Made by a program: the position numbers and the translations under genes. DNA of 20,132 bases, from contig JBKQTR010000537.1 of NCBI GenBank assembly GCA_052143095.1, forward strand, positions 1 to 20,132, read 5' to 3'. Source of the stretch: DAHUYF01 sp052143095. Lineage in GTDB: Bacteria > Pseudomonadota > Alphaproteobacteria > ATCC43930 > CGMCC-115725. This document shows positions 1-6,730 of this stretch, in pieces. Below the pieces are notes generated by a model. That model was not told the DNA's origin and did not search any database. It was given only the letters and a program-made list of their open reading frames with translations. Position 1 is the first letter of the stretch; each line of letters begins with the position of its first letter.

Positions 1-946
1 ACCGATCCTTGAACAGCCGGCTGAAATGCGACGTGCTGCTGAAGCCGTATGAGAAGCAGATTTCGGTTATCGAGCGATGCACCTGGCTCGGCTCTCGGAG
101 CGCGTCCGCGCAGCGGACGAGCCGACGCCGCCAGAGATAGCTCGATAGGGATCCGGCCGGATCCTCGGCGAAAAGGCGGTGCAGCCCACGGACGGAAATG
201 CTGCAGGCGTGCGCGATGCGCTCGCAGGAGAGCTCGGGATCAGCGAGCTGCGCCTCGATATAGGCCTTGACCCTTATCGATAGTTCGTCACGGTGTCCGG
301 TCAAAGGCGGCGTCTCGATCTGCTCGCGCAAGGCGTCCCACGCCATCGCGGTGATGGCCGCGCCCAGTTTTCTTCCGCTGAATCGTGGAAGGCGGCGCAT
401 CTCGCAGAAGCTCTCGGTCACCATGGCGTGCAGGACCCGCGACAATCCCGTCCTGCCGTTCCATCGACGCGCGACGCCACGCTCGCAGAAGGCGGCAATC
501 TCTGCATCGGACGGAGGCGGCAGCATGGCCACGAACGCTTCGCTCTCGGGGCTCGTGATCGCGTACCCGAAGGGCTCCTTCGTGTCGATCAGGGTCCAGT
601 CGCCCGGGGTCAGAATGCAAGTGCGGCCGCGCTGGTTGAATCTGAAGCTCCCTCTGGAGACCGAAACGAGCATCACCGGGATGGGCAACGTCGGTGTCGG
701 TGTGGTCAATGAGCGGGTGAGCCGATAATTGGTGCTCGCCACCTTGGACAACAGCGTTTCGCCGAGCGCGCCATATTCGAGGCGCCCCATGAACGGGCGT
801 CCATCCATCGGGAGGCAGCGCACCGCTTCCTGCTCGCGAAGCGCAGGATCGACCCGGCCAATATGGGCGCTAAGCGCGTCCTCCCACGCGCGCAGCGGGC
901 CGCTGGGTCGCTCAACCTCCACGGAAACGATCGCGGGTGCTGCCAA
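1..946 (-). CDS. AraC-family transcriptional regulator (3' end cut by window edge)
   Basis: Reading the minus strand from a TTG at 946 gives at least 315 codons with no stop before position 1. The last ~100 residues are a typical AraC double helix-turn-helix, with RLFAEDPAGSLSSYLWRRRL in the first half and ICFSYGFSSTSHFSRLFKDR in the second. The N-terminal ~180 residues resemble the cupin-like AraC_binding_2 sensing domain (CILTPGDWTLIDTKEPFGY). The TTG start was chosen because a GAGGA ribosome-binding sequence lies about 8 bases upstream; a stop codon closes the frame shortly before it, and no ATG is available. A GTG at 922 is an alternative without a visible RBS. Only a few C-terminal residues should be missing. 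The promoter region is shared with the rightward DUF4398/OmpA genes and holds an FNR/FixK-type box 58 bases upstream. It probably regulates nearby or catabolic genes; ligand and targets are unknown. Confidence 0.85.
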   Translation of the reverse strand, partial: MAAPAIVSVEVERPSGPLRAWEDALSAHIGRVDPALREQEAVRCLPMDGRPFMGRLEYGALGETLLSKVASTNYRLTRSLTTPTPTLPIPVMLVSVSRGSFRFNQRGRTCILTPGDWTLIDTKEPFGYAITSPESEAFVAMLPPPSDAEIAAFCERGVARRWNGRTGLSRVLHAMVTESFCEMRRLPRFSGRKLGAAITAMAWDALREQIETPPLTGHRDELSIRVKAYIEAQLADPELSCERIAHACSISVRGLHRLFAEDPAGSLSSYLWRRRLVRCADALREPSQVHRSITEICFSYGFSSTSHFSRLFKDR

Positions 947-977
947 GGTCTGATCCTCGCTTGTCCGCGTTGACTAT

Positions 978-1112
978 CTTGCCGCGCCAGGCCAGGAGCG
1001 GCCTTGACCTAGATCAACCCCATGGAACCGGTGCGCCGGTTCCTGAGCCGGCACGCGCAGTCAATCTTGGCATGGCGAGGCAAGCGCCGGGAGGGCTGTG
1101 AAGCTACGCTTC
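978..1112. repeat. Promoter-like repeat, copy 1
   Basis: This ~135-bp segment recurs at 3408-3537 with roughly 90% identity by eye; copy 2 has a short deletion near 3473. It contains an FNR/FixK-type box, a perfect inverted repeat GGAACCGG-TGCG-CCGGTTCC at 1024-1043, and a terminal palindrome GAAGC-TAC-GCTTC at 1100-1112. It lies between the minus-strand AraC gene and the plus-strand DUF4398 gene. Most of the conserved sequence is to the right of the box, which suggests a duplicated promoter and 5' leader reading rightward. No transposase or clear terminal inverted repeats were seen. Confidence 0.8.
1004..1017. promoter_or_regulatory. FNR/FixK-type box TTGA-N6-TCAA
   Basis: TTGACCTAGATCAA fits the TTGA-N6-TCAA dyad of Crp/FNR-family regulators (FNR, FnrN, FixK). 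Its centre at 1010.5 would put a class II (-41.5) transcription start near 969 for the minus-strand AraC gene, 23 bases from its TTG start. For the rightward DUF4398/OmpA genes the start would be near 1052, with a ~150-base leader. Direction cannot be decided from sequence alone. Confidence 0.65.
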
Positions 1113-1204
1113 AAATGAATTCGCGATAAAAGGTGGCGTTGCGCTCCAGCCGCGCGGCGGTCGTGGGTGCAGTACGCCACGTATCCTCAGCAAGGGAGTA
1201 TGCG

Positions 1205-1573
1205 ATGGCATTCAAAAGCCCCTCTCACTTTTGCCAGGGCGGCGCGGCGGTAGCCGTTGCCGTGCTGGCCCTGCTCGCGGCCTGCACGACCACCGCGATC
1301 CAATCGAGCTCCGCGGTCCCGCAGGCCAAAGCGGCGATCGACGCCGCGATCCATGACGGCGCCGAGCAACGCGATCCGGCGGATCTCGCGATGGCTCAGG
1401 TAAAGCTGGCGATGGCGCAGAAATCGGCGGCCGACGGCTATTATGACGACGCGCGGCGCGCCGCCGAGGAAGCGACGGTCGACGCGCAGCTGGCGAGCGC
1501 CAGGTCGCGCACCGTCGCCGCGAGCAACGCCTTGAGCCAACTCCAAGGCTCCAGCCCGCCCGAACGCCAGTGA
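1205..1573 (+). CDS. DUF4398-type lipoprotein
   Basis: This 122-residue protein has a short hydrophobic signal ending in the lipobox LLAAC, so it is probably a lipoprotein anchored in the outer membrane. The mature part is Ala-rich and helical (AKAAIDAAIHDGAEQRDPADLAMAQ, then AADGYYDDARRAAEEATVDAQ), the pattern of DUF4398 proteins. ATG 1205 was chosen over an upstream in-frame ATG at 1133 because a GGGAG ribosome-binding sequence precedes it and the signal peptide then starts normally. It is followed 44 bases later by an OmpA-domain lipoprotein, a recurring gene pair that likely serves envelope integrity. Its molecular function is unknown. Confidence 0.85.
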   Translation: MAFKSPSHFCQGGAAVAVAVLALLAACTTTAIQSSSAVPQAKAAIDAAIHDGAEQRDPADLAMAQVKLAMAQKSAADGYYDDARRAAEEATVDAQLASARSRTVAASNALSQLQGSSPPERQ

Positions 1574-1617
1574 TGGCGCGCGTGACGCCCCGACTTCCGC
1601 TCACCGGAGAGCCCGCC

Positions 1618-2343
1618 ATGACCTTCGCAAAATTCGCGCTTCCTACGCTGTCGATCTCGCTCACGACCCTGCTTCTCGCCGCCTGCGCCACGTCGACGCA
1701 GAACACCGCGCTGCAGCAGGCGCATGTCGCCTATGATACGGCGTCCACGGACCCGGCCATCACCAGCGCAGCCGCGGATGATCTGCAGAAAGCGGCGGCC
1801 GATCTCAAGAGTGCCGACCAGGCGCAAGCGAGCGACGCCGGCCAGGAGGAAGTGTCGCATCGCGCCTATCTGGCGACGCAGCAGGTGCACATCGCCTATG
1901 AGACGGCAAGGCTGCGGCAACTCGAGGCGGAGTTCCGCAAGACACCCCGCGCCTTGGCGGGCGCCGGCAACCTGTTCTTCCCGACCGGCGAGGCGATGAT
2001 CACCCCCGGCACCCAGGAGACGATCGATCGGCTCGTCGTGTTCCTGCAGCAGAACCCTGAGCAGCGGGTGCGCATCGACGGTTATGCCGACGCCACCGGC
2101 AGCCGGGCGCACAATATCAAGCTGTCGCAGCGCCGCGCGGACGCGGTGAAGCAGGCGATCGTGTCGCACGGCATCGCGGCGAGCCGCATCGAAACGCACG
2201 CCAATGGCGAAGCATTGCCGGTGGCGAGCAATCGCACGGCGGAAGGTCGCCAGATGAATCGCCGCGTGACGGTCGTGGTCTCGAACTTCAGCGTGAGCAC
2301 CGGCTCGAGCGCGCCGTCGTCGAACGGCGGCGCCGCCCGTTAG
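1618..2343 (+). CDS. OmpA-family lipoprotein with N-terminal DUF4398-like region
   Basis: This 241-residue protein begins with a signal peptide ending in LLLAAC, the lipobox. Residues ~25-110 form a helical DUF4398-like stalk. Residues ~120-230 form an OmpA C-terminal peptidoglycan-binding domain. Visible motifs are NLFFPTGEAMITPGTQETID, VRIDGYADATGS and LSQRRADAVKQAI, ending in GRQMNRRVTVVV with the usual Asp and Arg residues that grip diaminopimelate. It should link the outer membrane to peptidoglycan. The start at 1618 has GGAG upstream and gives a proper signal peptide; an in-frame ATG at 1570 would add 16 residues and overlap the previous stop. It is probably co-transcribed with the DUF4398 gene. 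Confidence 0.9.
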   Translation: MTFAKFALPTLSISLTTLLLAACATSTQNTALQQAHVAYDTASTDPAITSAAADDLQKAAADLKSADQAQASDAGQEEVSHRAYLATQQVHIAYETARLRQLEAEFRKTPRALAGAGNLFFPTGEAMITPGTQETIDRLVVFLQQNPEQRVRIDGYADATGSRAHNIKLSQRRADAVKQAIVSHGIAASRIETHANGEALPVASNRTAEGRQMNRRVTVVVSNFSVSTGSSAPSSNGGAAR

Positions 2344-2345
2344 CT

Positions 2346-2420
2346 GGTCACCACCCGAGCCGCGACGGTCAGCGCAGCGTAGCGCCGCGGAGGCGCGCTG
2401 AGCGCGGCCCCGTGGTGACC
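2346..2420. repeat. Large nested inverted repeat downstream of the OmpA gene
   Basis: Three sets of arms nest symmetrically just after the OmpA-family stop codon: GGTCACCAC (2346-2354) with GTGGTGACC (2412-2420), GCCGCG (2359-2364) with CGCGGC (2403-2408), and TCAGCGC (2369-2375) with GCGCTGA (2395-2401). The predicted RNA is a long, interrupted hairpin. No T-run follows, so it is not a classical intrinsic terminator. It may protect the 3' end, assist termination, or be a REP-like element. Confidence 0.6.
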
Positions 2421-2542
2421 GCGCAGAAATCTCCGAGAGGCGTCCAACTGTCGCACGCCGCGAGTGACCGCAGCCCGTTAGGCTTGACCCCTGAGGCCTG
2501 GCCAGCGGTCGTGCCGAACGAAGCAGCTTTCTGCGTGGCGGT

Positions 2543-2556
2543 ATGATCTGGGTCAA
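2543..2556. promoter_or_regulatory. Imperfect FNR/FixK-type box
   Basis: ATGATCTGGGTCAA differs from TTGA-N6-TCAA only in the first base. A class II start would fall near 2591, giving a ~27-base leader for the DUF992 gene, which is sensible geometry. One half-site is degenerate, so binding may be weaker or absent. Confidence 0.45.
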
Positions 2557-2617
2557 GGTCGGCTGATCGAGAACAAGCTATCAATTCAAATTCAACCAAC
2601 GCAAGGAGGAGGGACCG

Positions 2618-3100
2618 ATGAGGTGTAGGAATTTTGCAACGATTGTCGCGGCACTGCTTGCCCTGGCGGCCATCGCCCCCGCCACGCCAGCCAAGGCCCA
2701 AGCGGGCGTGGCAGCCGGAGTCTTGTCCTGCAACGAGTCGAGCGGTTGGGGATTCATCTTCGGCTCGTCGAAGGCTTTGAAGTGCACCTATTCGAACGGC
2801 GCCGTCACCGAGCACTACGCTGGCACGATCGATAAATTCGGCGTCGATATCGGGTACACCCAGGCTTCCGTCCTCGTCTGGACCGTGTTCGCGCCCAGCG
2901 TAAACGTCGGGAAGGGCGCGCTTGCCGGCACTTATGTCGGCGCGACCGGCAGCGCATCCGTTGGCGTCGGACTTGGTGCCAATGTGTTGGTCGGCGGCGG
3001 CGCAAATTCGATCGCGCTGCAGCCCGTGAGCTTTTCGGGCGGCACGGGTCTCAACGTGGCGGCCGGCATCGCCGGGGTCGCGCTCGTCCCGGCGCCCTGA
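2618..3100 (+). CDS. DUF992 domain secreted protein
   Basis: This 160-residue protein has a Sec signal peptide (residues ~1-28, AALLALAAIAPATPAKAQA). The mature domain starts AGVLSCNESSGWGFIFGSSKALKCTYS and is rich in Gly, Val and Ala (GVDIGYTQASVLVWTVFAP, GTYVGATGSASVGVGLGANVLVGG), the pattern of the DUF992 family common in Hyphomicrobiales. Two Cys residues near the start of the mature protein could form a disulfide. The start is secure, with AAGGAGGAGGG just upstream of ATG 2618. It stands alone, between an imperfect FNR-type box and a strong terminator. It is probably periplasmic; function is unknown. Confidence 0.9.
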   Translation: MRCRNFATIVAALLALAAIAPATPAKAQAGVAAGVLSCNESSGWGFIFGSSKALKCTYSNGAVTEHYAGTIDKFGVDIGYTQASVLVWTVFAPSVNVGKGALAGTYVGATGSASVGVGLGANVLVGGGANSIALQPVSFSGGTGLNVAAGIAGVALVPAP

Positions 3101-3109
3101 CCCTGTGCA

Positions 3110-3144
3110 GCAAAAAGCTCCGTCCTGCAGGCGGGGCTTTTTGC
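3110..3144 (+). terminator. Intrinsic terminator after the DUF992 gene
   Basis: GCAAAAAGC (3110-3118) pairs with GCTTTTTGC (3136-3144), and the stem continues inward to about 13 base pairs including one T-G pair, closing on a 9-base loop. The run of five T lies in the 3' arm, as in many A/T-flanked intrinsic terminators. It starts 10 bases after the stop codon. Confidence 0.8.
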
Positions 3145-3195
3145 ACTGCCCGGAAACTCCGCCATGAAATCGCCCCCAAACCTTGGACGGACAAA

Positions 3196-3402
3196 TTAGA
3201 ATTTTCCAGGCATCCGCGGTCGAAAAATCCCGAAGCAGGTCAACCGAAGATCACGTTCGATGCCGGCGGCGACCCGACCGGCCAAGTCGTCGACAACCCG
3301 CGACATTGCCGCGACGAGCGCGTCATCGCCGTTGCCCTCGATAGCTTCGACAAGAGACGCCTGTTCCGCGGTGAGCACTTGGCGAGTGGCGCCATCTAAC
3401 AT
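3196..3402 (-). CDS. Small hypothetical protein (doubtful)
   Basis: The minus strand from ATG 3402 encodes 68 residues (VLTAEQASLVEAIEGNGD, then AAMSRVVDDLAGRVAAGIER) with a plausible amphipathic helical composition. I do not recognise a family. AAGG lies just upstream of the ATG. The start is only 6 bases from the edge of repeat copy 2, and the FNR-type box there would place a class II start slightly inside the coding region, which argues against that box driving it. It could be a small real gene, the remnant of a longer one, or a chance ORF in GC-rich DNA. Confidence 0.35.
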   Translation of the reverse strand: MLDGATRQVLTAEQASLVEAIEGNGDDALVAAMSRVVDDLAGRVAAGIERDLRLTCFGIFRPRMPGKF

Positions 3403-3407
3403 GGAAC

Positions 3408-3537
3408 CTTGCCGCGCCAGGCCACGAGCGGCCTTGACCTAGATCAACCCCAAGGAACCGGTGCGCCGGTCCGTGGGCACGCGCAGTCAATCTTGGCATG
3501 GCGAGGCAAGCGCCGGGAGGACTATCAAGCTAGGCTT
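3408..3537. repeat. Promoter-like repeat, copy 2
   Basis: This is the second copy of the segment at 978-1112, here upstream of the phasin gene. The FNR-type box is identical. The central inverted repeat is partly degraded, keeping ACCGG-TGCG-CCGGT. The terminal palindrome survives as AAGC-TAG-GCTT (3527-3537) although the bases around it have changed. Sequence outside 3408-3537 does not match copy 1, so the duplication has definite borders. Confidence 0.8.
3434..3447. promoter_or_regulatory. FNR/FixK-type box in repeat copy 2
   Basis: TTGACCTAGATCAA is identical to the box at 1004-1017. In the rightward direction a class II start would lie near 3482, giving the phasin a leader of ~175 bases. 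In the leftward direction the start would lie near 3399, just inside the doubtful small ORF. Rightward control of the phasin is therefore the more sensible reading. Confidence 0.6.
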
Positions 3538-3657
3538 TAGATATCGATCCAATCCGCGTCACGGCAGCATTCGACCGTCAAACCGACGGGGTGACGCCGA
3601 TCGATGATGCGTCGTCCCGGCGGGAAAGAAGAGTTCAAGGAAATGTCAGGAGGGACC

Positions 3658-4044
3658 ATGGAACAGCAAAAAACCCGATCGAATTTCGATCCCGTGCAAG
3701 GCATGCTCGCCCTTTGGGGGTTTGACCGCATGATGAATGCCGATTTCGACGCTCACCTGAAGCGCCTGCAATCGGCAACATCCGAAATACAGGAAGCATG
3801 TGTCGAGGCGATCAATCACCAAATCGAGTCCGTGGCGGCCGCCAACCAGGCGTTTGCGCACCTGCTCGAGACGGCACCGCGGATCCATCAACCCAAGGAG
3901 GCCATGGCTCAGGCGAGCAACCTCATGGCAGCCGTCGTCGAGAGCGCGTCCGAGCAAAGCAAGACCTGGGCAAACCTGGCACAGAAGCTCCAGGAGACCT
4001 GCGCCCGGATCGCGCGGGAGACAGCCGAGGAACTGCGGAAGTGA
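3658..4044 (+). CDS. Phasin family protein
   Basis: This 128-residue, entirely helical protein starts MEQQKTRSNFDPVQGMLALWG and continues with amphipathic helices rich in Ala, Gln and Glu (ATSEIQEACVEAINHQIESV, then MAQASNLMAAVVESASEQSK). This is the layout of small alphaproteobacterial phasins (Phasin_2 type), which coat polyhydroxyalkanoate granules and limit their coalescence. ATG 3658 was chosen because AGGAGGG sits just upstream; an in-frame ATG at 3604 lacks an RBS. A PHA synthase gene follows 700 bases downstream, which supports the call. Repeat copy 2 with its FNR-type box lies upstream, suggesting induction when oxygen is low. Confidence 0.85.
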   Translation: MEQQKTRSNFDPVQGMLALWGFDRMMNADFDAHLKRLQSATSEIQEACVEAINHQIESVAAANQAFAHLLETAPRIHQPKEAMAQASNLMAAVVESASEQSKTWANLAQKLQETCARIARETAEELRK

Positions 4045-4129
4045 GGGCCGCGTGGTACCGCGCCACGGGCCGATTTAGTTCAGCGTCCATAGTGGACTAA
4101 GGAAGCAGACTCTTTTCAGGAGAGATGCC

Positions 4130-4465
4130 ATGCCGATCTTCATCTCACGTGGTCGTTTCACTGCAGACGCAGTCAAGGACATGCTGGCCAAACCAGAAAA
4201 TCGTGAGGAAGCCGTTGCCAATCTCTTCAAGAGCGTAGGTGGTAGGCTCATCGGCTGGTACTTGACCTTCGGCCGCCATGATTGGCTGGTCATTGGCGAA
4301 TTCCCTGATGCGAAGGCCGCGGCCTCTGCGGTACTGGCGGCTGCTGCAGGAGGCAGTCTGTCCGACGTCGAGACGACGGCCGCCATGACGGCGAAAGAGG
4401 CTGCGGCCACCTTCGAAACTGCCGGAAAGGTGGCCAAGAGCTTCCGGAGCGCCGGGCGCTCGTAG
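4130..4465 (+). CDS. GYD domain protein
   Basis: This 111-residue protein matches the GYD domain pattern: an N-terminal beta strand (MPIFISRGRFT), a helix (DAVKDMLAKPENREEAVANL), then GGRLIGWYLTFGRHDWLVIGEFPDAKAAASAVL. In many family members the core reads xxYxxxGxYDxVxxxExPD, as here with GRHDWLVIGEFPD. The fold is a ferredoxin-like dimer and the function is unknown. ATG 4130 has AGGAGA upstream. It lies 85 bases after the phasin and might share its transcript. Confidence 0.85.
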   Translation: MPIFISRGRFTADAVKDMLAKPENREEAVANLFKSVGGRLIGWYLTFGRHDWLVIGEFPDAKAAASAVLAAAAGGSLSDVETTAAMTAKEAAATFETAGKVAKSFRSAGRS

Positions 4466-4634
4466 GTTCGGGCGAGCCTTTCAGACTGACGCAAGTATCG
4501 TAGCCGACTTCGATGAGGCAACTTTCTATGCATTGCCATGGATTAGCGCCGCGTCGCATCGGCCTCCCATTGCATGGTTGTCTCCCCCGACGACAGCGCC
4601 AGGGCCGGCGCCGATCGTTCGCGAAGAGCTGCGT

Positions 4635-4648
4635 TTGATCTAGGTCAA
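4635..4648. promoter_or_regulatory. FNR/FixK-type box upstream of the PHA synthase cluster
   Basis: TTGATCTAGGTCAA is a perfect TTGA-N6-TCAA dyad in the 247-base gap between the GYD gene and phaC. A class II start would fall near 4683, giving a leader of ~30 or ~63 bases depending on which phaC start is used. This is the best-placed box in the window and the likely main switch for the downstream cluster. Nothing else recognisable was found in this gap. Confidence 0.7.
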
Positions 4649-4745
4649 TGCTGCAATGCAAGACGAGCTTTAGCAACTTAATCGAGGCGACGCTCCAGGG
4701 TGTGCACGAGATGTGTCCCTTGATGTGTCCTCTGAGGGGCTGCCC

Positions 4746-6701
4746 ATGGTTTATCCAGATGACAAGGTTCAGCCGGCACAGGTGAACCCGGAACTTCCGC
4801 CGCGGGCGCGGAAAGCCTCGCCAGGCAAATCAAAGCACGCAGCCGTGCGCGAGCAGCCCAGCGGCTCTTCGATGGCCCCAAGCGCGCTTCCGTCCAGTGA
4901 TGACGCGAAGCGGCCGCATAAGGCCGAAATGCCCGCTCGCCAGAATCAAAATGCCGCAGCCGATCTGCGGCGAATTGATGACCGTTTTTCCTATCAAAGC
5001 ATCGATCGCGCGCTCAAAGCCAATCTTGCGCGGCTGACGTTGGGTCTAAGTCCTGCGGTGATGGCCGAACAGACCTTCGACTGGCTCGTTCATCTCGCGT
5101 CCTCGCCGGGCAAGCAGCTGCAATTGGTCGAGAATTGGCTGCGCATGGTTGGACAATTCGGGCTTTATGCGGCACAAAGCGCAGCCAACAGCGAAGCTCC
5201 GCCATTCATAGGCCCGTCGCCGCAGGATCGGCGGTTTGCAGGCGAGGCCTGGCAAAAATGGCCCCATAACCTCGTCTATCAGTATTTTCTTTTGCTGGAG
5301 CAATGGTGGGACCATGCCACCACGGGGGTGAACGGCGTCGAGCAGCGCAACGAGCGCAGGTTGTCGTTCACGGCTCGCCAGATTCTCGATGTTTTCTCGC
5401 CTGCGAATTTCCTTTGGACCAATCCGGAAGTGGCGGCGAAGACGATCGCCCAAGGCGGACACAACCTCGTCCAAGGATTTCAAAACCTGATCGAGGACTG
5501 GCAAAGGTCGACAAGCGGCAGGCCTCCTGTCGGGGCCGAGCAGTTCGTCGTCGGGCAGAACCTAGCGGTCACGCCCGGCAAGGTGGTTTTTCAGAATCGG
5601 CTGATCGAGCTCATCCAATACTCGCCCGCGACAAGTGACGTCTACGCCGAGCCGGTTTTGATCGTGCCCGCCTGGATCATGAAGTACTACATCCTTGACC
5701 TCTCGCCCGAGAACTCGCTGGTCAAATACCTGGTGGACCGGGGCCACACCGTATTCATGATCTCGTGGAAGAATCCCACGTCCGAGGACCGCGATCTCGG
5801 GTTCGATGATTATCGCCGGCTCGGCGTCATGGCGGCGCTCGACGCAGTGTCGGCCATCGTTCCGGAGCGCAAAGTGCACACCGCAGGCTATTGCCTCGGC
5901 GGAACGCTGCTGATCATCGCGGCGGCCGCAATGGGCCGTGACAATGACGACCGTCTTGCGTCCATGACATTGTTCGCCGCTCAGGGCGAGTTCAGCGAAG
6001 CAGGCGAGCTCATGCAGTTCGTTACGGAGAGCCAGGTTTCGTATCTCGAGAACATGATGTGGGACCGCGGTTATCTGGACGCGTATCAGATGGCCGGCGC
6101 TTTCCAAATCTTGCGCTCCAACGATCTCATCTGGTCCCGTTTCGTCCGCGAGTACCTGCTCGGCGGCCGGCAGCCTATGAACGACCTGATGGCGTGGAAT
6201 TCCGATGCCACGCGCATGCCCTACCGCATGCATTCCGAATATCTGCGCCGGCTTTTCCTGAACAACGACCTTGCGATGGGACGATTTGTGGTCGATGACC
6301 GCCCGATCTGGGTCACGGACCTTCGCGCTCCAACCTTCGCGGTCGGCACGGTGGCGGATCACGTCGCGCCCTGGCGGTCCGTCTATAAGACTCATTTCGT
6401 ACCGACCTTCGAATTGACGTTCGTGCTTTGCAGCGGCGGACATAATGCGGGCATCGTCAGCGAGCCGGGGCATCCTGGACGCACGTATCAGATCCGCAAA
6501 CGGTCGCAGGGAGAACGTTACATAGATCCGGACACTTGGCAGGCCGAAACGCCCGTCCGCCAGGGGTCTTGGTGGCCCGAGTGGGAATCCTGGCTCGCCG
6601 AACAGTCGACGGGGAAGGGCGCGCCGCCCGCGATGGGCGCTCCTGAGAAAGGATTTGCACCGCTGCGCGATGCGCCGGGCCTTTACGTCCTCGAACCCTG
6701 A
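4746..6701 (+). CDS. phaC: Polyhydroxyalkanoate synthase (PhaC-like)
   Basis: This protein polymerises (R)-3-hydroxyacyl-CoA into polyhydroxyalkanoate on cytoplasmic granules. From ATG 4746 it has 651 residues, longer than the usual ~590 because of a ~75-residue Pro/Lys/Ala-rich N-terminal extension. The PhaC_N domain follows (SYQSIDRALKANLARLTLGL). The alpha/beta-hydrolase core holds the lipase-like box GYCLGG with catalytic Cys ~383, Asp ~538 in VADHVAP and His ~566 in SGGHNAG, the triad expected of PHA synthases. ATG 4746 has GAGGGG upstream; an in-frame ATG at 4713 adds 11 residues but lacks a clear RBS. It opens the cluster behind an FNR-type box. Substrate class cannot be fixed from sequence; short-chain monomers are likely. 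Confidence 0.93.
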   Translation: MVYPDDKVQPAQVNPELPPRARKASPGKSKHAAVREQPSGSSMAPSALPSSDDAKRPHKAEMPARQNQNAAADLRRIDDRFSYQSIDRALKANLARLTLGLSPAVMAEQTFDWLVHLASSPGKQLQLVENWLRMVGQFGLYAAQSAANSEAPPFIGPSPQDRRFAGEAWQKWPHNLVYQYFLLLEQWWDHATTGVNGVEQRNERRLSFTARQILDVFSPANFLWTNPEVAAKTIAQGGHNLVQGFQNLIEDWQRSTSGRPPVGAEQFVVGQNLAVTPGKVVFQNRLIELIQYSPATSDVYAEPVLIVPAWIMKYYILDLSPENSLVKYLVDRGHTVFMISWKNPTSEDRDLGFDDYRRLGVMAALDAVSAIVPERKVHTAGYCLGGTLLIIAAAAMGRDNDDRLASMTLFAAQGEFSEAGELMQFVTESQVSYLENMMWDRGYLDAYQMAGAFQILRSNDLIWSRFVREYLLGGRQPMNDLMAWNSDATRMPYRMHSEYLRRLFLNNDLAMGRFVVDDRPIWVTDLRAPTFAVGTVADHVAPWRSVYKTHFVPTFELTFVLCSGGHNAGIVSEPGHPGRTYQIRKRSQGERYIDPDTWQAETPVRQGSWWPEWESWLAEQSTGKGAPPAMGAPEKGFAPLRDAPGLYVLEP

Positions 6702-6730
6702 GGCCCGCGGCTAAAATTGCGGAGGCATCC

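Noticed and set aside
288..620. Minus-strand ORF of 110 codons and plus-strand ORFs in the same area
   Set aside because: A different minus-strand frame encodes the AraC-family regulator across the whole region with clear helix-turn-helix motifs.
1098..1118. Possible leader peptide of six codons (GTG start, GGGAGG upstream) at the end of repeat copy 1
   Set aside because: Repeat copy 2 has no start codon at the same place and the frame is not kept, so it is probably chance; the conserved element is the palindrome.
4085..4097. Short palindrome GTCCA-TAG-TGGAC between phasin and GYD genes
   Set aside because: Arms of five bases are too short to call a terminator or operator without further support.
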